Shown in pieces: positions 32,901 through 39,000 of a stretch of DNA of 64,000 nt (the first letter of the stretch is position 1; every line of letters starts with the position of its first letter). The notes below the pieces were generated by a model. That model saw nothing but the letters and a program-made list of their open reading frames with translations, was not told the DNA's origin and ran no database searches. Source of the stretch: Brachycybe producta (lineage: Eukaryota; Arthropoda; Diplopoda; Playtdesmida; Andrognathidae); contig JAUPFP010000108.1 in assembly GCA_036925085.1 (NCBI GenBank), forward strand, positions 248,001-312,000. The letters run 5' to 3'. Position numbers and translations under genes: made by a program.

Positions 32901-34643
32901 AGTGATCCGAACGACACCAGCGAGTGGACCCCTGCAGATTGGGAGCGCCACAGTCGTCGGAACCGACCTCCAGTACCGCACCGAAGCGTCAACGAAATCT
33001 GGAACGAAAAAGGCGAATACGTCCGCAAGAGTGCCGCCCTGAAACAGGCAGAAAAAGCCTACATGGAGCTGGTAGAGCCAGCAGCAGCAAAAGTGAAGGT
33101 AGCCGTGCCGTCACTAAAACGACCAGTGCCACTCACCAGCCCACCTGCCGCAGAAGTCGCTCCCATCAAGGTTTTGGAGCGGAAGAAGAACAAGCCAAGC
33201 AGGCGACACCGAGAAGCCAAGCGTCGACGTGAGGAAGGGCTCACGGAGTCCGCTGTGGCCCACCTCAACCAACGGACCATCAAGATCGATGAAGCCGAGG
33301 TGATGATGATCTCCGTGTCACAGGAAGTCCCGAAAAAGTTGCAAGGCAACAACGACGAAGATATCGACGTGCTCTATATTGATGAAGAGGGGATGGATCT
33401 CCTCGAGCCAAAGGTTGCCGAGCCGGAAGCTGCAAGGACTTATGTCCAGTTGAAGACCACCAACAAGAGTGTGGACAGTCCTACAACAGATCCAAGGGCG
33501 AAATATCAGGAGCAACTTCATCAGTTAGTCGATCTGGCCGTTGCATACCATCAGCAGGGACTCTCCTTGATGAATAACGTATATGAGACGAACGATGGTG
33601 AACGAGTCATTCTGTACGACAGCAGAATTTGGGGAGAGGAAACAACTCTTCGCAGTAAGGTTCGGGATTCAGGCCTCCCAGAAGACCTGCTGGTACGCGG
33701 CGTTCGACGTTGGAGGCAGCCAAGGCCTCTCGTTGAACAAAACCGTCCCAGCAGAGGCCTGAGGACCAAACTTCGCTCTGAGGTTAAGAGTTTCTTCTGC
33801 AAAGCCCCAAACAATGCTATCACGCTTCGTGACATTTGCCCACGAACGGAGGGGCATCTTTACAAGGATGACGTCGTCATTAGCAGCGAAATGGAAGCCG
33901 CCGGGAGCGAAGTAGAAGCTCCTGGGTGTCCTAGGGCTTCCACGACGCTTCCCGAAGCAACAGAATCTGTCGGGATCGAAACCAAGGCAAAGAACGAGTC
34001 GACCAAGGCTATGGGTGCTGTGCCAAAACGAAGGCCAGTAAAGGAGCGTCTGGGGTTACCATTGGGGGCTCCCACGGTCTCCTTGAAGGTCCCTGATGGT
34101 AAGCCCATCACGAAGCCACACCGGAGTACACGAGAGGATGAGACGATACTGAACAATTTATTTGTTCAATGGCAGCGCAAACGAACGCCGCGTCGCCATC
34201 TGTACCTGGGGCTCTTCGAGAGTAATGAGACCCCACCGAGGAACTCTCTTCCTGCAGACACAGAAGTCTTTATCGTCGTACTCGTCGTCCGGGCTTTGTC
34301 GCTCATCTTGGTGATCAACAATCGGCTGGACAAGACAACAGTGCATTATTACGACGATGTCTTCCACCTGGAACAAAACGACGATGAAATTCGCCGGTGG
34401 ATGCGACAGTTCTTTCGATGGGATCAAGATCGTCCCATTCGCATCGTCAGGAACCCGATTCGTAGGCCATCCCTCCACGATGACCGTCCCTATCTCATGT
34501 TCGATGAAGCCACCAGTCATGCCGAGGGTCGCCGAAGTCATCGCTACTACAAGGGATCGGCTGGAGCCGCCGAGTTCCTCGAAATGGAACTGCGTCGAGG
34601 ACCAGAGAGCCCTGCGATTGGATGGGCCGACCAGACGTATTAG
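26940..34643 (+). CDS. pol: pol polyprotein with a long C-terminal extension
   Basis: The frame is open without interruption from 26940 to the TAG at 34641-34643. The first 33 codons before GTG at 27039 have no ATG, as expected if pol is made by frameshifting from gag. Residue numbers count that GTG as 1, giving 2,534. In order: a repeat-rich linker (1-270), aspartic protease (about 279-387), reverse transcriptase (about 635-820), RNase H (about 895-1025), integrase (about 1110-1470), then 1,064 residues with no recognised domain. These enzymes process the polyprotein, copy the RNA and insert the DNA copy. Metaviridae pol usually ends soon after integrase, so this frame is about twice the normal length. 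The tail may be a fused third ORF, described separately. All catalytic residues checked are intact. Confidence 0.95.
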   Translation, partial: TRKGGSKEGPKNGKPSGKRQNRNETAIANSRNIVDKALLGGNRGVSEATNVTKTRRNAGAPKRPCDLATQGLPEQSSELLVGISNVTTTRPKAGAPKRPCDLDTQGLPEQSSELLVGITNGKRQRNSRKSKKLRKDTGRRGEIIEEIFPEPIIWSPTKAMVVYANSLEEAKRIVEAMETGVNQDRIEGETQQNSAVPVGIEGRTQQNSAACIPGISNVAQEIPQDVTSNVIASGKAETDAKKSKKAIVNAAIGRGDDTSRIPANSEVIESVEVGDLLRSRACCRKSVEITVDSLLTSCELIEVGDTTPDESVAKITIQVDGTPVRFLADSGTGFTILSGTMAKEYGLRYGPIRNAPALGAVGGVPIKVLGQLWPTFELNGKQVTARMLIIDGKREALLGRDLGAAFDLIISMKTSKIYFANEMFYEGTRKLLKKGSARSSLPWNFFKELKEEGCAQNSHLDNSYAIKAREESCVKAQGRITLNPGQALNLKVAAGRIIEENEVLMIETNDSLFNRKGIVVASSVLQGNGTSQLEVQLLNTTLESVGIGDRETIGHFELLEELEEEQACKVSEEENFRDIGEAPVDVEREIQLGPELTDDQREELTILLKEFQPIFAFSSKDLGATNLTKHKIETGDNLPVRDTLRRCGPGERIVIDETLEEMKKSGVVRPSKSPYASPIVLVKKKDGSYRFCVDYRKLNAITKADTYPLPRIDDALDSMRGACYFATLDMKSGYWQFEMEESDIEKTAFTSHRGLFEFVRMPFGLRNAPATMQRALDILLAGHKWETCLVYLDDIVVFGRTFEEFLERLRTILDLLRTANLKLHPMKCFFGFQEVKYLGHLISPDGIRPDPDKVVAIKNFPVPDNVTAIRSFLGLAGYYRKHVPGFANIAKPMSDLTGKDIPFEWSVDCENAFRTLKNMLSKSPLVAVYDPKAAIFMHTDACGYGIGAMLYQKSEDKRRKEIIGSVSRVLRDAEKNYSTTDKECLAVIYGVTKFRPYLFQKPFTIVTDHHALCYMKTAARLEGRLGRWQLLMQEYNYKIIYKEGKLHIEADCLSRYPAGVPVNWKAIPEAEDLDDSVIFNVTLQWDWKVEQKLDPEILKIREELRNQPESPLHKLFCDYDNKLFACVFHGSSVPTLVNVVPKHLIPEVMRLCHDEPDAGHEGQTKTWNRARQRFYWNNMKHDIFEYVRSCEICQLHKLGTEKPEGFLQEMPIGKPCDCWGMDFIGPLVPSVGGNKHILLAVDYATRYCVAKAVKSTTALIVMNFLAKDVKRIFGIPEKLISDRGTPFVAKNTQEFLKINKIEHETTTAYHPQSNGLAERTNKSIIQTMKKYLTPAKNQTDWATKLDEVLESYNSSVHSSTKFTPYRLMFGREPRTKVDTLVPERPVIVDNEAGNLVDVRQQAEERQEEELRTARANLKAAHDRRKKYYDQRHKKPYEYQIGQKVLVRDMRIRPGQNKKFLTKWRQGYTIVSKVSDTVYRLSYENRAGRLVEDSVNVANLRPLYETYQKDGPNVPTTGDTLESMGNSSPEESESEPVKEKEMTAFVKKKNLPSRKKRCCGHCRCQNAWIESSEDEEEIEIITKAIRKHSDRNVEIRRKKAADDNQQQFSYLPGEDAMKFTREYGNKTNFTMETIGFVEEISEIPEETMKIDEKDVNSPMEFQIEVKNAEVIDETTKMDDDIDASDATDGNDVPNEEVNRERSMTLPSIEETRGRRDTLSEMSTSLAPLWIRVLLFIFFTTDSCAHVLYTCTGTIFWHLYDIKADYTVISHILESYNCIVDKLRKFCCLIWKNIESLLLIVPIEIVIVWNYDWTKRKEDQRQGNGSKRVRRSQEKNVHFGLRKSNSFSLSFLLKRSITMQSPLENLYEEVATTRQGWGHGVRGPTLQGRAHKRGRYFDQREEARPSSIVPIPGGSKLIFDAAAVALEKEIADGLWTCEAAPKMTKRQEAEQKAKILPGVIGAGQPNFFNAIKPGEFAPGGAEPRKWGKESDPNDTSEWTPADWERHSRRNRPPVPHRSVNEIWNEKGEYVRKSAALKQAEKAYMELVEPAAAKVKVAVPSLKRPVPLTSPPAAEVAPIKVLERKKNKPSRRHREAKRRREEGLTESAVAHLNQRTIKIDEAEVMMISVSQEVPKKLQGNNDEDIDVLYIDEEGMDLLEPKVAEPEAARTYVQLKTTNKSVDSPTTDPRAKYQEQLHQLVDLAVAYHQQGLSLMNNVYETNDGERVILYDSRIWGEETTLRSKVRDSGLPEDLLVRGVRRWRQPRPLVEQNRPSRGLRTKLRSEVKSFFCKAPNNAITLRDICPRTEGHLYKDDVVISSEMEAAGSEVEAPGCPRASTTLPEATESVGIETKAKNESTKAMGAVPKRRPVKERLGLPLGAPTVSLKVPDGKPITKPHRSTREDETILNNLFVQWQRKRTPRRHLYLGLFESNETPPRNSLPADTEVFIVVLVVRALSLILVINNRLDKTTVHYYDDVFHLEQNDDEIRRWMRQFFRWDQDRPIRIVRNPIRRPSLHDDRPYLMFDEATSHAEGRRSHRYYKGSAGAAEFLEMELRRGPESPAIGWADQTY
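27087..27296 (+). repeat. Tandem 105-bp duplication in the pol N-terminal linker
   Basis: Copies 27087-27191 and 27192-27296 each encode 35 residues sharing AGAPKRPCDL and TQGLPEQSSELLVGI. They differ at a few bases, and the frame is preserved. This lies between the frameshift site and the protease, a region with no enzymatic function. Confidence 0.9.
27493..27576 (+). repeat. Tandem 42-bp duplication in the pol N-terminal linker
   Basis: Two 14-residue copies (27493-27534, 27535-27576) share the core TQQNSA preceded by GIEG/RIEG-like residues. It is the third in-frame tandem duplication in the element and again lies in a linker. Confidence 0.82.
27873..28202 (+). other. Aspartic protease domain (retropepsin)
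   Basis: Residues about 279-387 of pol. The catalytic loop is ADSGT with D296, followed by FTILS. The flap region is glycine-rich (GAVGGVP). The C-terminal LLGRD (364-368) is the conserved strand-helix motif of retropepsins. It would act as a homodimer to cut Gag and Pol. The active site reads DSG rather than DTG, which is common in gypsy elements. Confidence 0.9.
28941..30110 (+). other. Reverse transcriptase and RNase H domains
   Basis: The RT starts near V635 with SPYASPIVLVKKKDG. Catalytic aspartates are D696 (ATLDMKSGYWQ) and D760-D761 in YLDD; MPFGLRNAPATMQ and YLGHLIS are also present. RNase H follows with D907 (HTDACGYGIGA), E950 (DKECLAVIY), D975 (TDHHAL) and D1018 (ADCLSR). Together they convert element RNA to double-stranded DNA. 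Spacing is that of Ty3/gypsy elements and no catalytic residue is missing. Confidence 0.97.
30380..31450 (+). other. Integrase domain
   Basis: The zinc-binding N-terminus is H1120-X6-H1127-X29-C1157-X2-C1160. The catalytic triad is D1189 (GMDFIGPL), D1249 (ISDRGTPF) and E1285 (GLAERTNK), with D35E spacing. The C-terminal part (about 1400-1470) has the KWRQGY...YRL pattern of a GPY/F-type module. No chromodomain is visible after it. Its product made the insertion with an AATT duplication. Confidence 0.96.
31447..32507 (+). other. Uncharacterised pol segment with a Cys cluster and two hydrophobic stretches
   Basis: Residues about 1471-1823 continue the pol frame after integrase. Features in order: a Ser/Glu-rich acidic part; a Cys/His cluster CCGHCRC (C1524-C1530) flanked by basic residues; a Glu/Asp-rich section; a hydrophobic stretch 1691-1704 (LAPLWIRVLLFIF); and a second at 1762-1774 preceded by FCCLIW and followed by a Lys/Arg-rich region with KRVRR (1792-1796). 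Two membrane-like segments after integrase would fit an env-like position. However, no signal peptide, glycosylation pattern or fusion-peptide arrangement is evident. Not recognised. Confidence 0.5.
32469..32500 (+). promoter_or_regulatory. Possible splice acceptor before the third ORF
   Basis: A pyrimidine tract (CTCTTTTTCTTTGTCCTTTCT, 32469-32490 region) is followed by AAAAAGGAG ending in AG at 32499-32500. The in-frame ATG at 32508 comes 8 bases later with A at -3. Env-like proteins of several insect gypsy elements are made from spliced RNA, so this may serve the same purpose. A donor such as GAG/GTACCG at about 25157 in U5 is possible. This is inference only. Confidence 0.35.
32508..34643 (+). 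CDS. Putative third ORF (711 aa), in frame with pol, function unknown
   Basis: This is the C-terminal part of the pol frame starting at an ATG with a good context, equal to pol residues 1824-2534. It begins MQSPLENLYEEV. It contains a Gly/Arg/His-rich start, a Pro/Trp-rich section, and a strongly basic stretch around KKNKPSRRHREAKRRRE that looks like a bipartite nuclear or RNA-binding signal. An acidic IDVLYIDEEGMDLLEP segment follows. Near the end (2410-2426) is one hydrophobic stretch, VFIVVLVVRALSLILVI, before a polar, Arg/Asp-rich C-terminus. No known retroviral env, chromodomain, dUTPase or nucleocapsid motif is recognised. It could be an accessory or envelope-position protein, or simply the end of a giant Pol. 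The open frame over 2.1 kb indicates coding constraint. Confidence 0.45.
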   Translation: MQSPLENLYEEVATTRQGWGHGVRGPTLQGRAHKRGRYFDQREEARPSSIVPIPGGSKLIFDAAAVALEKEIADGLWTCEAAPKMTKRQEAEQKAKILPGVIGAGQPNFFNAIKPGEFAPGGAEPRKWGKESDPNDTSEWTPADWERHSRRNRPPVPHRSVNEIWNEKGEYVRKSAALKQAEKAYMELVEPAAAKVKVAVPSLKRPVPLTSPPAAEVAPIKVLERKKNKPSRRHREAKRRREEGLTESAVAHLNQRTIKIDEAEVMMISVSQEVPKKLQGNNDEDIDVLYIDEEGMDLLEPKVAEPEAARTYVQLKTTNKSVDSPTTDPRAKYQEQLHQLVDLAVAYHQQGLSLMNNVYETNDGERVILYDSRIWGEETTLRSKVRDSGLPEDLLVRGVRRWRQPRPLVEQNRPSRGLRTKLRSEVKSFFCKAPNNAITLRDICPRTEGHLYKDDVVISSEMEAAGSEVEAPGCPRASTTLPEATESVGIETKAKNESTKAMGAVPKRRPVKERLGLPLGAPTVSLKVPDGKPITKPHRSTREDETILNNLFVQWQRKRTPRRHLYLGLFESNETPPRNSLPADTEVFIVVLVVRALSLILVINNRLDKTTVHYYDDVFHLEQNDDEIRRWMRQFFRWDQDRPIRIVRNPIRRPSLHDDRPYLMFDEATSHAEGRRSHRYYKGSAGAAEFLEMELRRGPESPAIGWADQTY

Positions 34644-34698
34644 CATGGCCGGGGTCGTAATATTGCTTTGTTTTGATTGTTTGTTTTTGTAGTATTTT

Positions 34699-35064
34699 AA
34701 GTATTATATTTATACTTTTTGTATTTTGTATTTTTAATGCACGTTCGCATTTATTTTTATAGACCGTTGTCTAGAATTTTTCGTAGTTTTTAAGGCAGTT
34801 GCCTGCGTTTTTATAGAAGTTTTTATATTAGGGGATTGTCCCTTTTGTAATTTGATAGGCTTTCGCCTATTTGTCAATTTTTTTTAGAATTGCTTTTAAT
34901 TCCAAGCGGGAATTTTTAAAATAGCGAGATGCTATTAATATCACGAGTTGTGATTTTTAAATTTTATTATCCAACGGGATTTATAATTTTTATCGTATAG
35001 ATTTTTATACCAACGGGTATTTTTAATAGTTAGCTTTTTGAGAGTACAGGGACGTACTCTTAAA
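34699..35064 (+). other. String of about 14 short hairpins in the 3' UTR
   Basis: Stem / loop length / span: AAGTAT 7 (34699-34717); AATGC 6 (34736-34751); TAGAC 4 (34760-34773); AGGC 4 (34793-34804); GGGA 3 (34832-34842); ATAGGC 4 (34855-34870); GAATT 6 (34887-34902); AATTCC 5 (34898-34914); AATAGC 5 (34920-34936); ATCAC 5 (34940-34954); ATCC 4 (34969-34980); GTATA 6 (34995-35010); ATACC 4 (35007-35020); AGAGTAC 6, extended to 11 pairs with one G-U (35037-35064). Stems differ in sequence but pair perfectly. Loops AACG recur at 34973 and 35012. Two neighbouring pairs share an arm, so they are mutually exclusive. Spacers are mostly T and A. Confidence 0.8.
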
Positions 35065-35066
35065 CT

Positions 35067-35076
35067 AGTTGGGGGG
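35067..35076 (+). other. Polypurine-tract position (AGTTGGGGGG)
   Basis: GGGGGG directly precedes the 3' LTR TGTAAC, where the plus-strand primer must be made. The purine run is short because it is broken by TT. The strong hairpin at 35037-35064 ends only three bases before it. Confidence 0.65.
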
Positions 35077-35486
35077 TGTAACGAATTCACCGTTTGGAAT
35101 TCGTCCGTTTTTGTAAACACCCTGTAATCAAGTTGTATCGATGAAAGGTTTTCACCTCATGCTTGGGGGTGGCCGGGAGGTCATTACGACGATGACTCCC
35201 TGCCCTCCAAGATGAGAAGAATAGCCCAAAAGTACTACATCGATGGTTAATAGGATAGATCCTAGAAGAACCATCGATGCAGAACTTTTGGACGTGAGAA
35301 TCTTTACAAATTGTTAATAGGAGGATGATCGTACATCCTTCTGTATTGTTATAATTTATACATCTTATAGATGTTTTCGTTTTCTTGTCAAGTGATAGTT
35401 CACTTCTAGGTCCGAGTGTGTCCAAGAGACTTGGACACACCTGGAGCCTTTGTTATCATAATCAGATGTTTGTATTGTATTTTGAG

Positions 35487-35494
35487 TATAAATA
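35487..35494 (+). promoter_or_regulatory. TATA box of the 3' LTR
   Basis: TATAAATA, identical to the 5' LTR copy. From here transcription would proceed into the right satellite block if the polyadenylation signal at 35609 is bypassed. Confidence 0.6.
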
Positions 35495-35608
35495 CAAGAG
35501 GTTGTAGATTGAGAGGACAGATCGGATAGATCAGGCAGATCGGACAGACCGTCTTTATGCTTAAGACCGATGCGATATCTCTCAATCTACAGGACTCTCT
35601 GTTTATTG

Positions 35609-35614
35609 AATAAA
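35609..35614 (+). terminator. Polyadenylation signal of the element transcript
   Basis: AATAAA in R of the 3' LTR with a GT-rich stretch about 30 bp downstream, the expected 3' end of the genomic RNA near 35635. Confidence 0.65.
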
Positions 35615-35874
35615 AGAGCATTTTCATCATACGAATTCAATGTGTGGACTCAGTCATTTTATGGGAGTGGGACTTAGGATTATAGCCGCCACGTAGCCGA
35701 TGTTTCCACCGGACAACGAAGTCTCCAGCAGCCGAGTGTAAGACGACATCTCTACAATATTCTCTACCACAGGTCTCCTGAGGTACCGACCCTTGTGTCC
35801 CTGGTGGTTAAGTAGCAACACAGGAGCCAATAGACCGAAAGACTTAATCATCAACATCCATTCGACACTTCTAG

Positions 35875-36084
35875 ATGGCTAGTAGAGATCTCTCTACTAA
35901 CCCTACGGAAACGGGGATGTTACAAATTGAAGTTAAAATTGAAGTTGAAATTGAAGTTGATGTTGAAGTTGAATTTGAAATTGAACTTAAAAGTGAAGTT
36001 GAAGTTGAAGTTGAAGTTAAGTTGAAGATGAATTTGAAGTTGAACTTGAAAGTCAAGTTGAAGTTGAAGTTGAAATTAAGTTGA
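35875..36084 (+). other. Chimeric open frame: LTR start codon read into the satellite
   Basis: The gag start in the 3' LTR (ATG 35875) encodes the first 17 gag residues. It then crosses the insertion junction into GAA-GTT-rich satellite, giving a Glu/Val/Ile/Lys/Leu low-complexity tail up to a TAA at 36082-36084 (69 aa). It is a by-product of insertion in this frame, not an evolved gene. Confidence 0.5.
35925..35928. repeat. Target site duplication, right copy (AATT)
   Basis: AATT follows the 3' LTR GTTACA and equals 24448-24451. Joining the satellite here with one AATT gives five consecutive GAAGTTGAAATT units then GAAGTTAAAATT, the same order as in the uninterrupted module at 37.98-38.10 kb. 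Confidence 0.85.
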
Positions 36085-39000
36085 AGTTGAAGATAAGTTT
36101 GAAATTGAAGTTTAAGTTGAATTTGAAGTTAAAATTGAAGTTGAAATTGAAGTTGAAATTGAAGTTGAAATTGAAGTTGAAATTGAAGTTGAAATTGAAG
36201 TTGAAATTGAAGTTGAAATTGAAGTTGAAATTGAATTTGAAATTGAAGTTGAAATTGAAGTTGAAATTGAAGTTGAAATTGAAGTTGAAATTGAAGTTGA
36301 AATTGAAGTTGAATTTGAAGTTGAAATTGAAGTTGAAATTGAAGTTGAAATTAAATTTGAAATTGAAGTTGAAATTGAAATTGAAATTGAAGTTGAAATT
36401 GAAGTTGAAATTGAAGTTGAAATTGAAGTTGAAATTGAAGTTGAAATTGAAGTTGAACTTGAACATGAAGTTGAAGTTAAAGTTGAAGTTAAGTTGAAGT
36501 TAAGTTAAAGTTGAAGTTAAGTTTGAAATTGAAGTTTAAGTTGAATTTGAAGTTAAAATTGAAGTTGAAATTGAAGTTGAAATTGAAGTTGAAATTGAAG
36601 TTGAAATTAAAGTTGAAATTGAAGTTGAAATTGAAGTTGAAATTGAAGTTGAAATTGAATTTGAAGTTGAACTTGAAATTGAAGTTGAAATTGAAGTTGA
36701 AATTGAAGTTGAAATTGAAGTTGAAATTGAAGTTGAAATTGAAGTTGAAATTGAAGTTGAAATTGAAGTTGAAATTGAAGTTGAAATTGAAGTTGAAATT
36801 GAAGTTGAAATTGAAGTTAAAATTGAAGTTAAAATTGAAGTTGAAATTGAAGTTGAAATTGAAGTTGAACTTGAACATGAAGTTGAAGTTAAAGTTGAAG
36901 TTAAGTTGAAGTTAAAGTTGAAGTTAAGTTGAAGTTAAGTTGAAGTTAAGTTGAAGTTGAAGTTAAGTTTAAAATTGAAGTTTAAGTTGAATTTGAAGTT
37001 AAAATTGAAGTTGAAATTGAACTTGAAATTGAAGTTGAAATTGAAGTTGAAATTGAAGTTTAACTTGAACATGAAGTTGAAGTTAAAGTTGAAGTTAAGT
37101 TGAAGTTAAGTTGAAGTTAAGTTAAAGTTGAAGTTAAGTTTGAAATTGAAGTTTAAGTTGAATTTGAAGTTAAAATTGAAGTTGAAATTGAAGTTGAAAT
37201 TGAAGTTGAAATTGAAGTTGAAATTGAAGTTGAAATTGAAGTTGAAATTGAAGTTGAAATTGAAGTTGAAATTGAAGTTGAAATTGAATTTGAAGTTGAA
37301 ATTGAAGTTGAAATTGAAGTTGAAATTGAAGTTGAAATTGAAGTTGAAATTGAAGTTGAAATTGAAGTTGAAATTGAAGTTGAAATTGAAGTTGAAATTG
37401 AAGTTGAAATTGAAGTTGAAATTGAAGTTGAAATTGAAGTTGAAATTGAAGTTGAAATTGAAGTTGAAATTGAAGTTAAAATTGAAGTTGAAATTGAAGT
37501 TGAAATTGAAGTTGAAATTGAAGTTGAAATTGAAGTTAAAAATGAATTTGAACTTGAACTTGAAAGTGAAGTTGAAGTTGAAGTTGAAGTTAAGTTGAAG
37601 ATGAATTTGAAGTTGAACTTGAAAGTGAAGTTGAAGTTGAAGTTGAAGTTAAGTTGAAGTTCAAGTTAAGTTTGAATATTGAAGTTGAAGTTGTAATTGA
37701 AGTTGAAATTGAAATTGAAATTGAAGTTGAAATTGAAGTTGAAATTGAAGTTGAAATTGAAGTTGAAATTGAAGTTGAAGTTGAAGTTGAAATTGAAGTT
37801 GAAATTGAAGTTGAAATCGAAGTTGAAATTGAAGTTGAAATTGAAGTTGAAATTGAAGTTGCAATTGAAGTTGAAATTGAAGTTGAAATTAAAGTTGAAA
37901 TTGAAGTTGAAATTGAAGTTGAAACTGAAGTTGAAATTGAAATTGAAATTGAAGTTGAAATTGAAGTTGAAAGTGAAGTTGAAATTGAAGATGAAATTGA
38001 AGTTGAAATTGAAGTTGAAATTGAAGTTGAAATTGAAGTTGAAATTGAAGTTGAAATTGAAGTTAAAATTGAAGTTGAAATTGAAGTTGATGTTGAAGTT
38101 GAATTTGAAATTGAACTTGAAAGTGAAGTTGAAGTTGAAGTTGAAGTTGAAGTTAAGTTGAAGATGAATTTGAAGTTGAACTTGAAAGTCAAGTTGAAGT
38201 TGAAGTTGAAATTAAGTTGAAGTTGAAGATAAGTTTGAAATTGAAGTTTAAGTTGAATTTGAAGTTAAAATTGAAGTTGAAATTGAAGTTGAAATTGAAG
38301 TTGAAATTGAAGTTGAAATTGAAGTTGAAATTGAAGTTGAAATTGAAGTTGAAATTGAAGTTGAAATTGAAGTTGAAATTGAAGTTGAAATTGAATTTGA
38401 AATTGAAGTTGAAATTGAAGTTGAAATTGAAGTTGAAATTGAAGTTGAAATTGAAGTTGAAATTGAAGTTGAAATTGAAGTTGAAATTGAAGTTGAAATT
38501 AAATTTGAAATTGAAGTTGAAATTGAAATTGAAATTGAAGTTGAAATTGAAGTTGAAATTGAAGTTGAAATTGAAGTTGAAATTGAAGTTGAAATTGAAG
38601 TTGAACTTGAACATGAAGTTGAAGTTAAAGTTGAAGTTAAGTTGAAGTTAAGTTAAAGTTGAAGTTAAGTTTGAAATTGAAGTTTAAGTTGAATTTGAAG
38701 TTGAAATTGAAGTTGAAATTGAAGTTGAAATTGAAGTTGAAATTGAAGTTGAAATTAAAGTTGAAATTGAAGTTGAAATTGAAGTTGAAATTGAAGTTGA
38801 AATTGAATTTGAAGTTGAACTTGAAATTGAAGTTGAAATTGAAGTTGAAATTGAAGTTGAAATTGAAGTTGAATTTGAAGTTAAAATTGAAGTTGAAATT
38901 GAAGTTGAAATTGAAGTTGAAATTGAAGTTGAAATTGAAGTTGAAATTGAAGTTGAAATTGAAGTTGAAATTGAAGTTGAAATTGAAGTTGAAATTGAAT

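Larger units (their letters stand above)
34644..35076 (+). other. 3' untranslated region of the element
   Basis: 433 bp between the pol stop and the 3' LTR with no plausible gene. It is T- and A-rich, but GC-containing islands occur at regular intervals and nearly all are the arms of short palindromes. It ends with a run of G next to the LTR. Confidence 0.85.
24452..35924 (+). mobile_element. Full-length Ty3/gypsy LTR retrotransposon inserted in the satellite
   Basis: The element is 11,473 bp with two 848-bp LTRs, a primer-binding site, gag, pol in the order protease, reverse transcriptase, RNase H, integrase (the Ty3/gypsy order), a long extra coding tail, a structured 3' UTR and a G-run before the 3' LTR. 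The LTRs differ at one position I could find (C at 24526, T at 35151), which indicates recent insertion. No stop or frameshift interrupts the 7.7-kb pol frame. Base composition and codon use are ordinary and quite unlike the surrounding C-poor array. The length is at the high end for Metaviridae because of the roughly 1,060-residue extension after integrase. Clade cannot be fixed by eye. Confidence 0.97.
35077..35924 (+). repeat. 3' long terminal repeat
   Basis: The 848-bp copy of 24452-25299 with the same ends (TGTAAC...GTTACA). By eye it differs only by T at 35151 for C at 24526, in the loop of a small hairpin. It carries the same TATA box and AATAAA, and an ATG at 35875 whose frame runs on into the satellite. 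Confidence 0.96.

Noticed and set aside
34158..34646. Antisense open frame of 162 codons at the end of the element
   Set aside because: It is the mirror of the coding third ORF with no recognisable domain; the sense frame explains it. The same holds for other antisense frames in gag, pol and the LTRs (24462-24815, 35087-35440).
34621..34700. tRNA or small RNA gene in the 3' UTR
   Set aside because: No cloverleaf or A/B box was found; the hairpins are short and separate.
24452..35924. Copia, BEL/Pao or retrovirus proper
   Set aside because: Integrase lies after RNase H, excluding copia. RT motifs and the single-knuckle gag fit Ty3/gypsy rather than BEL. No convincing env supports a retrovirus.
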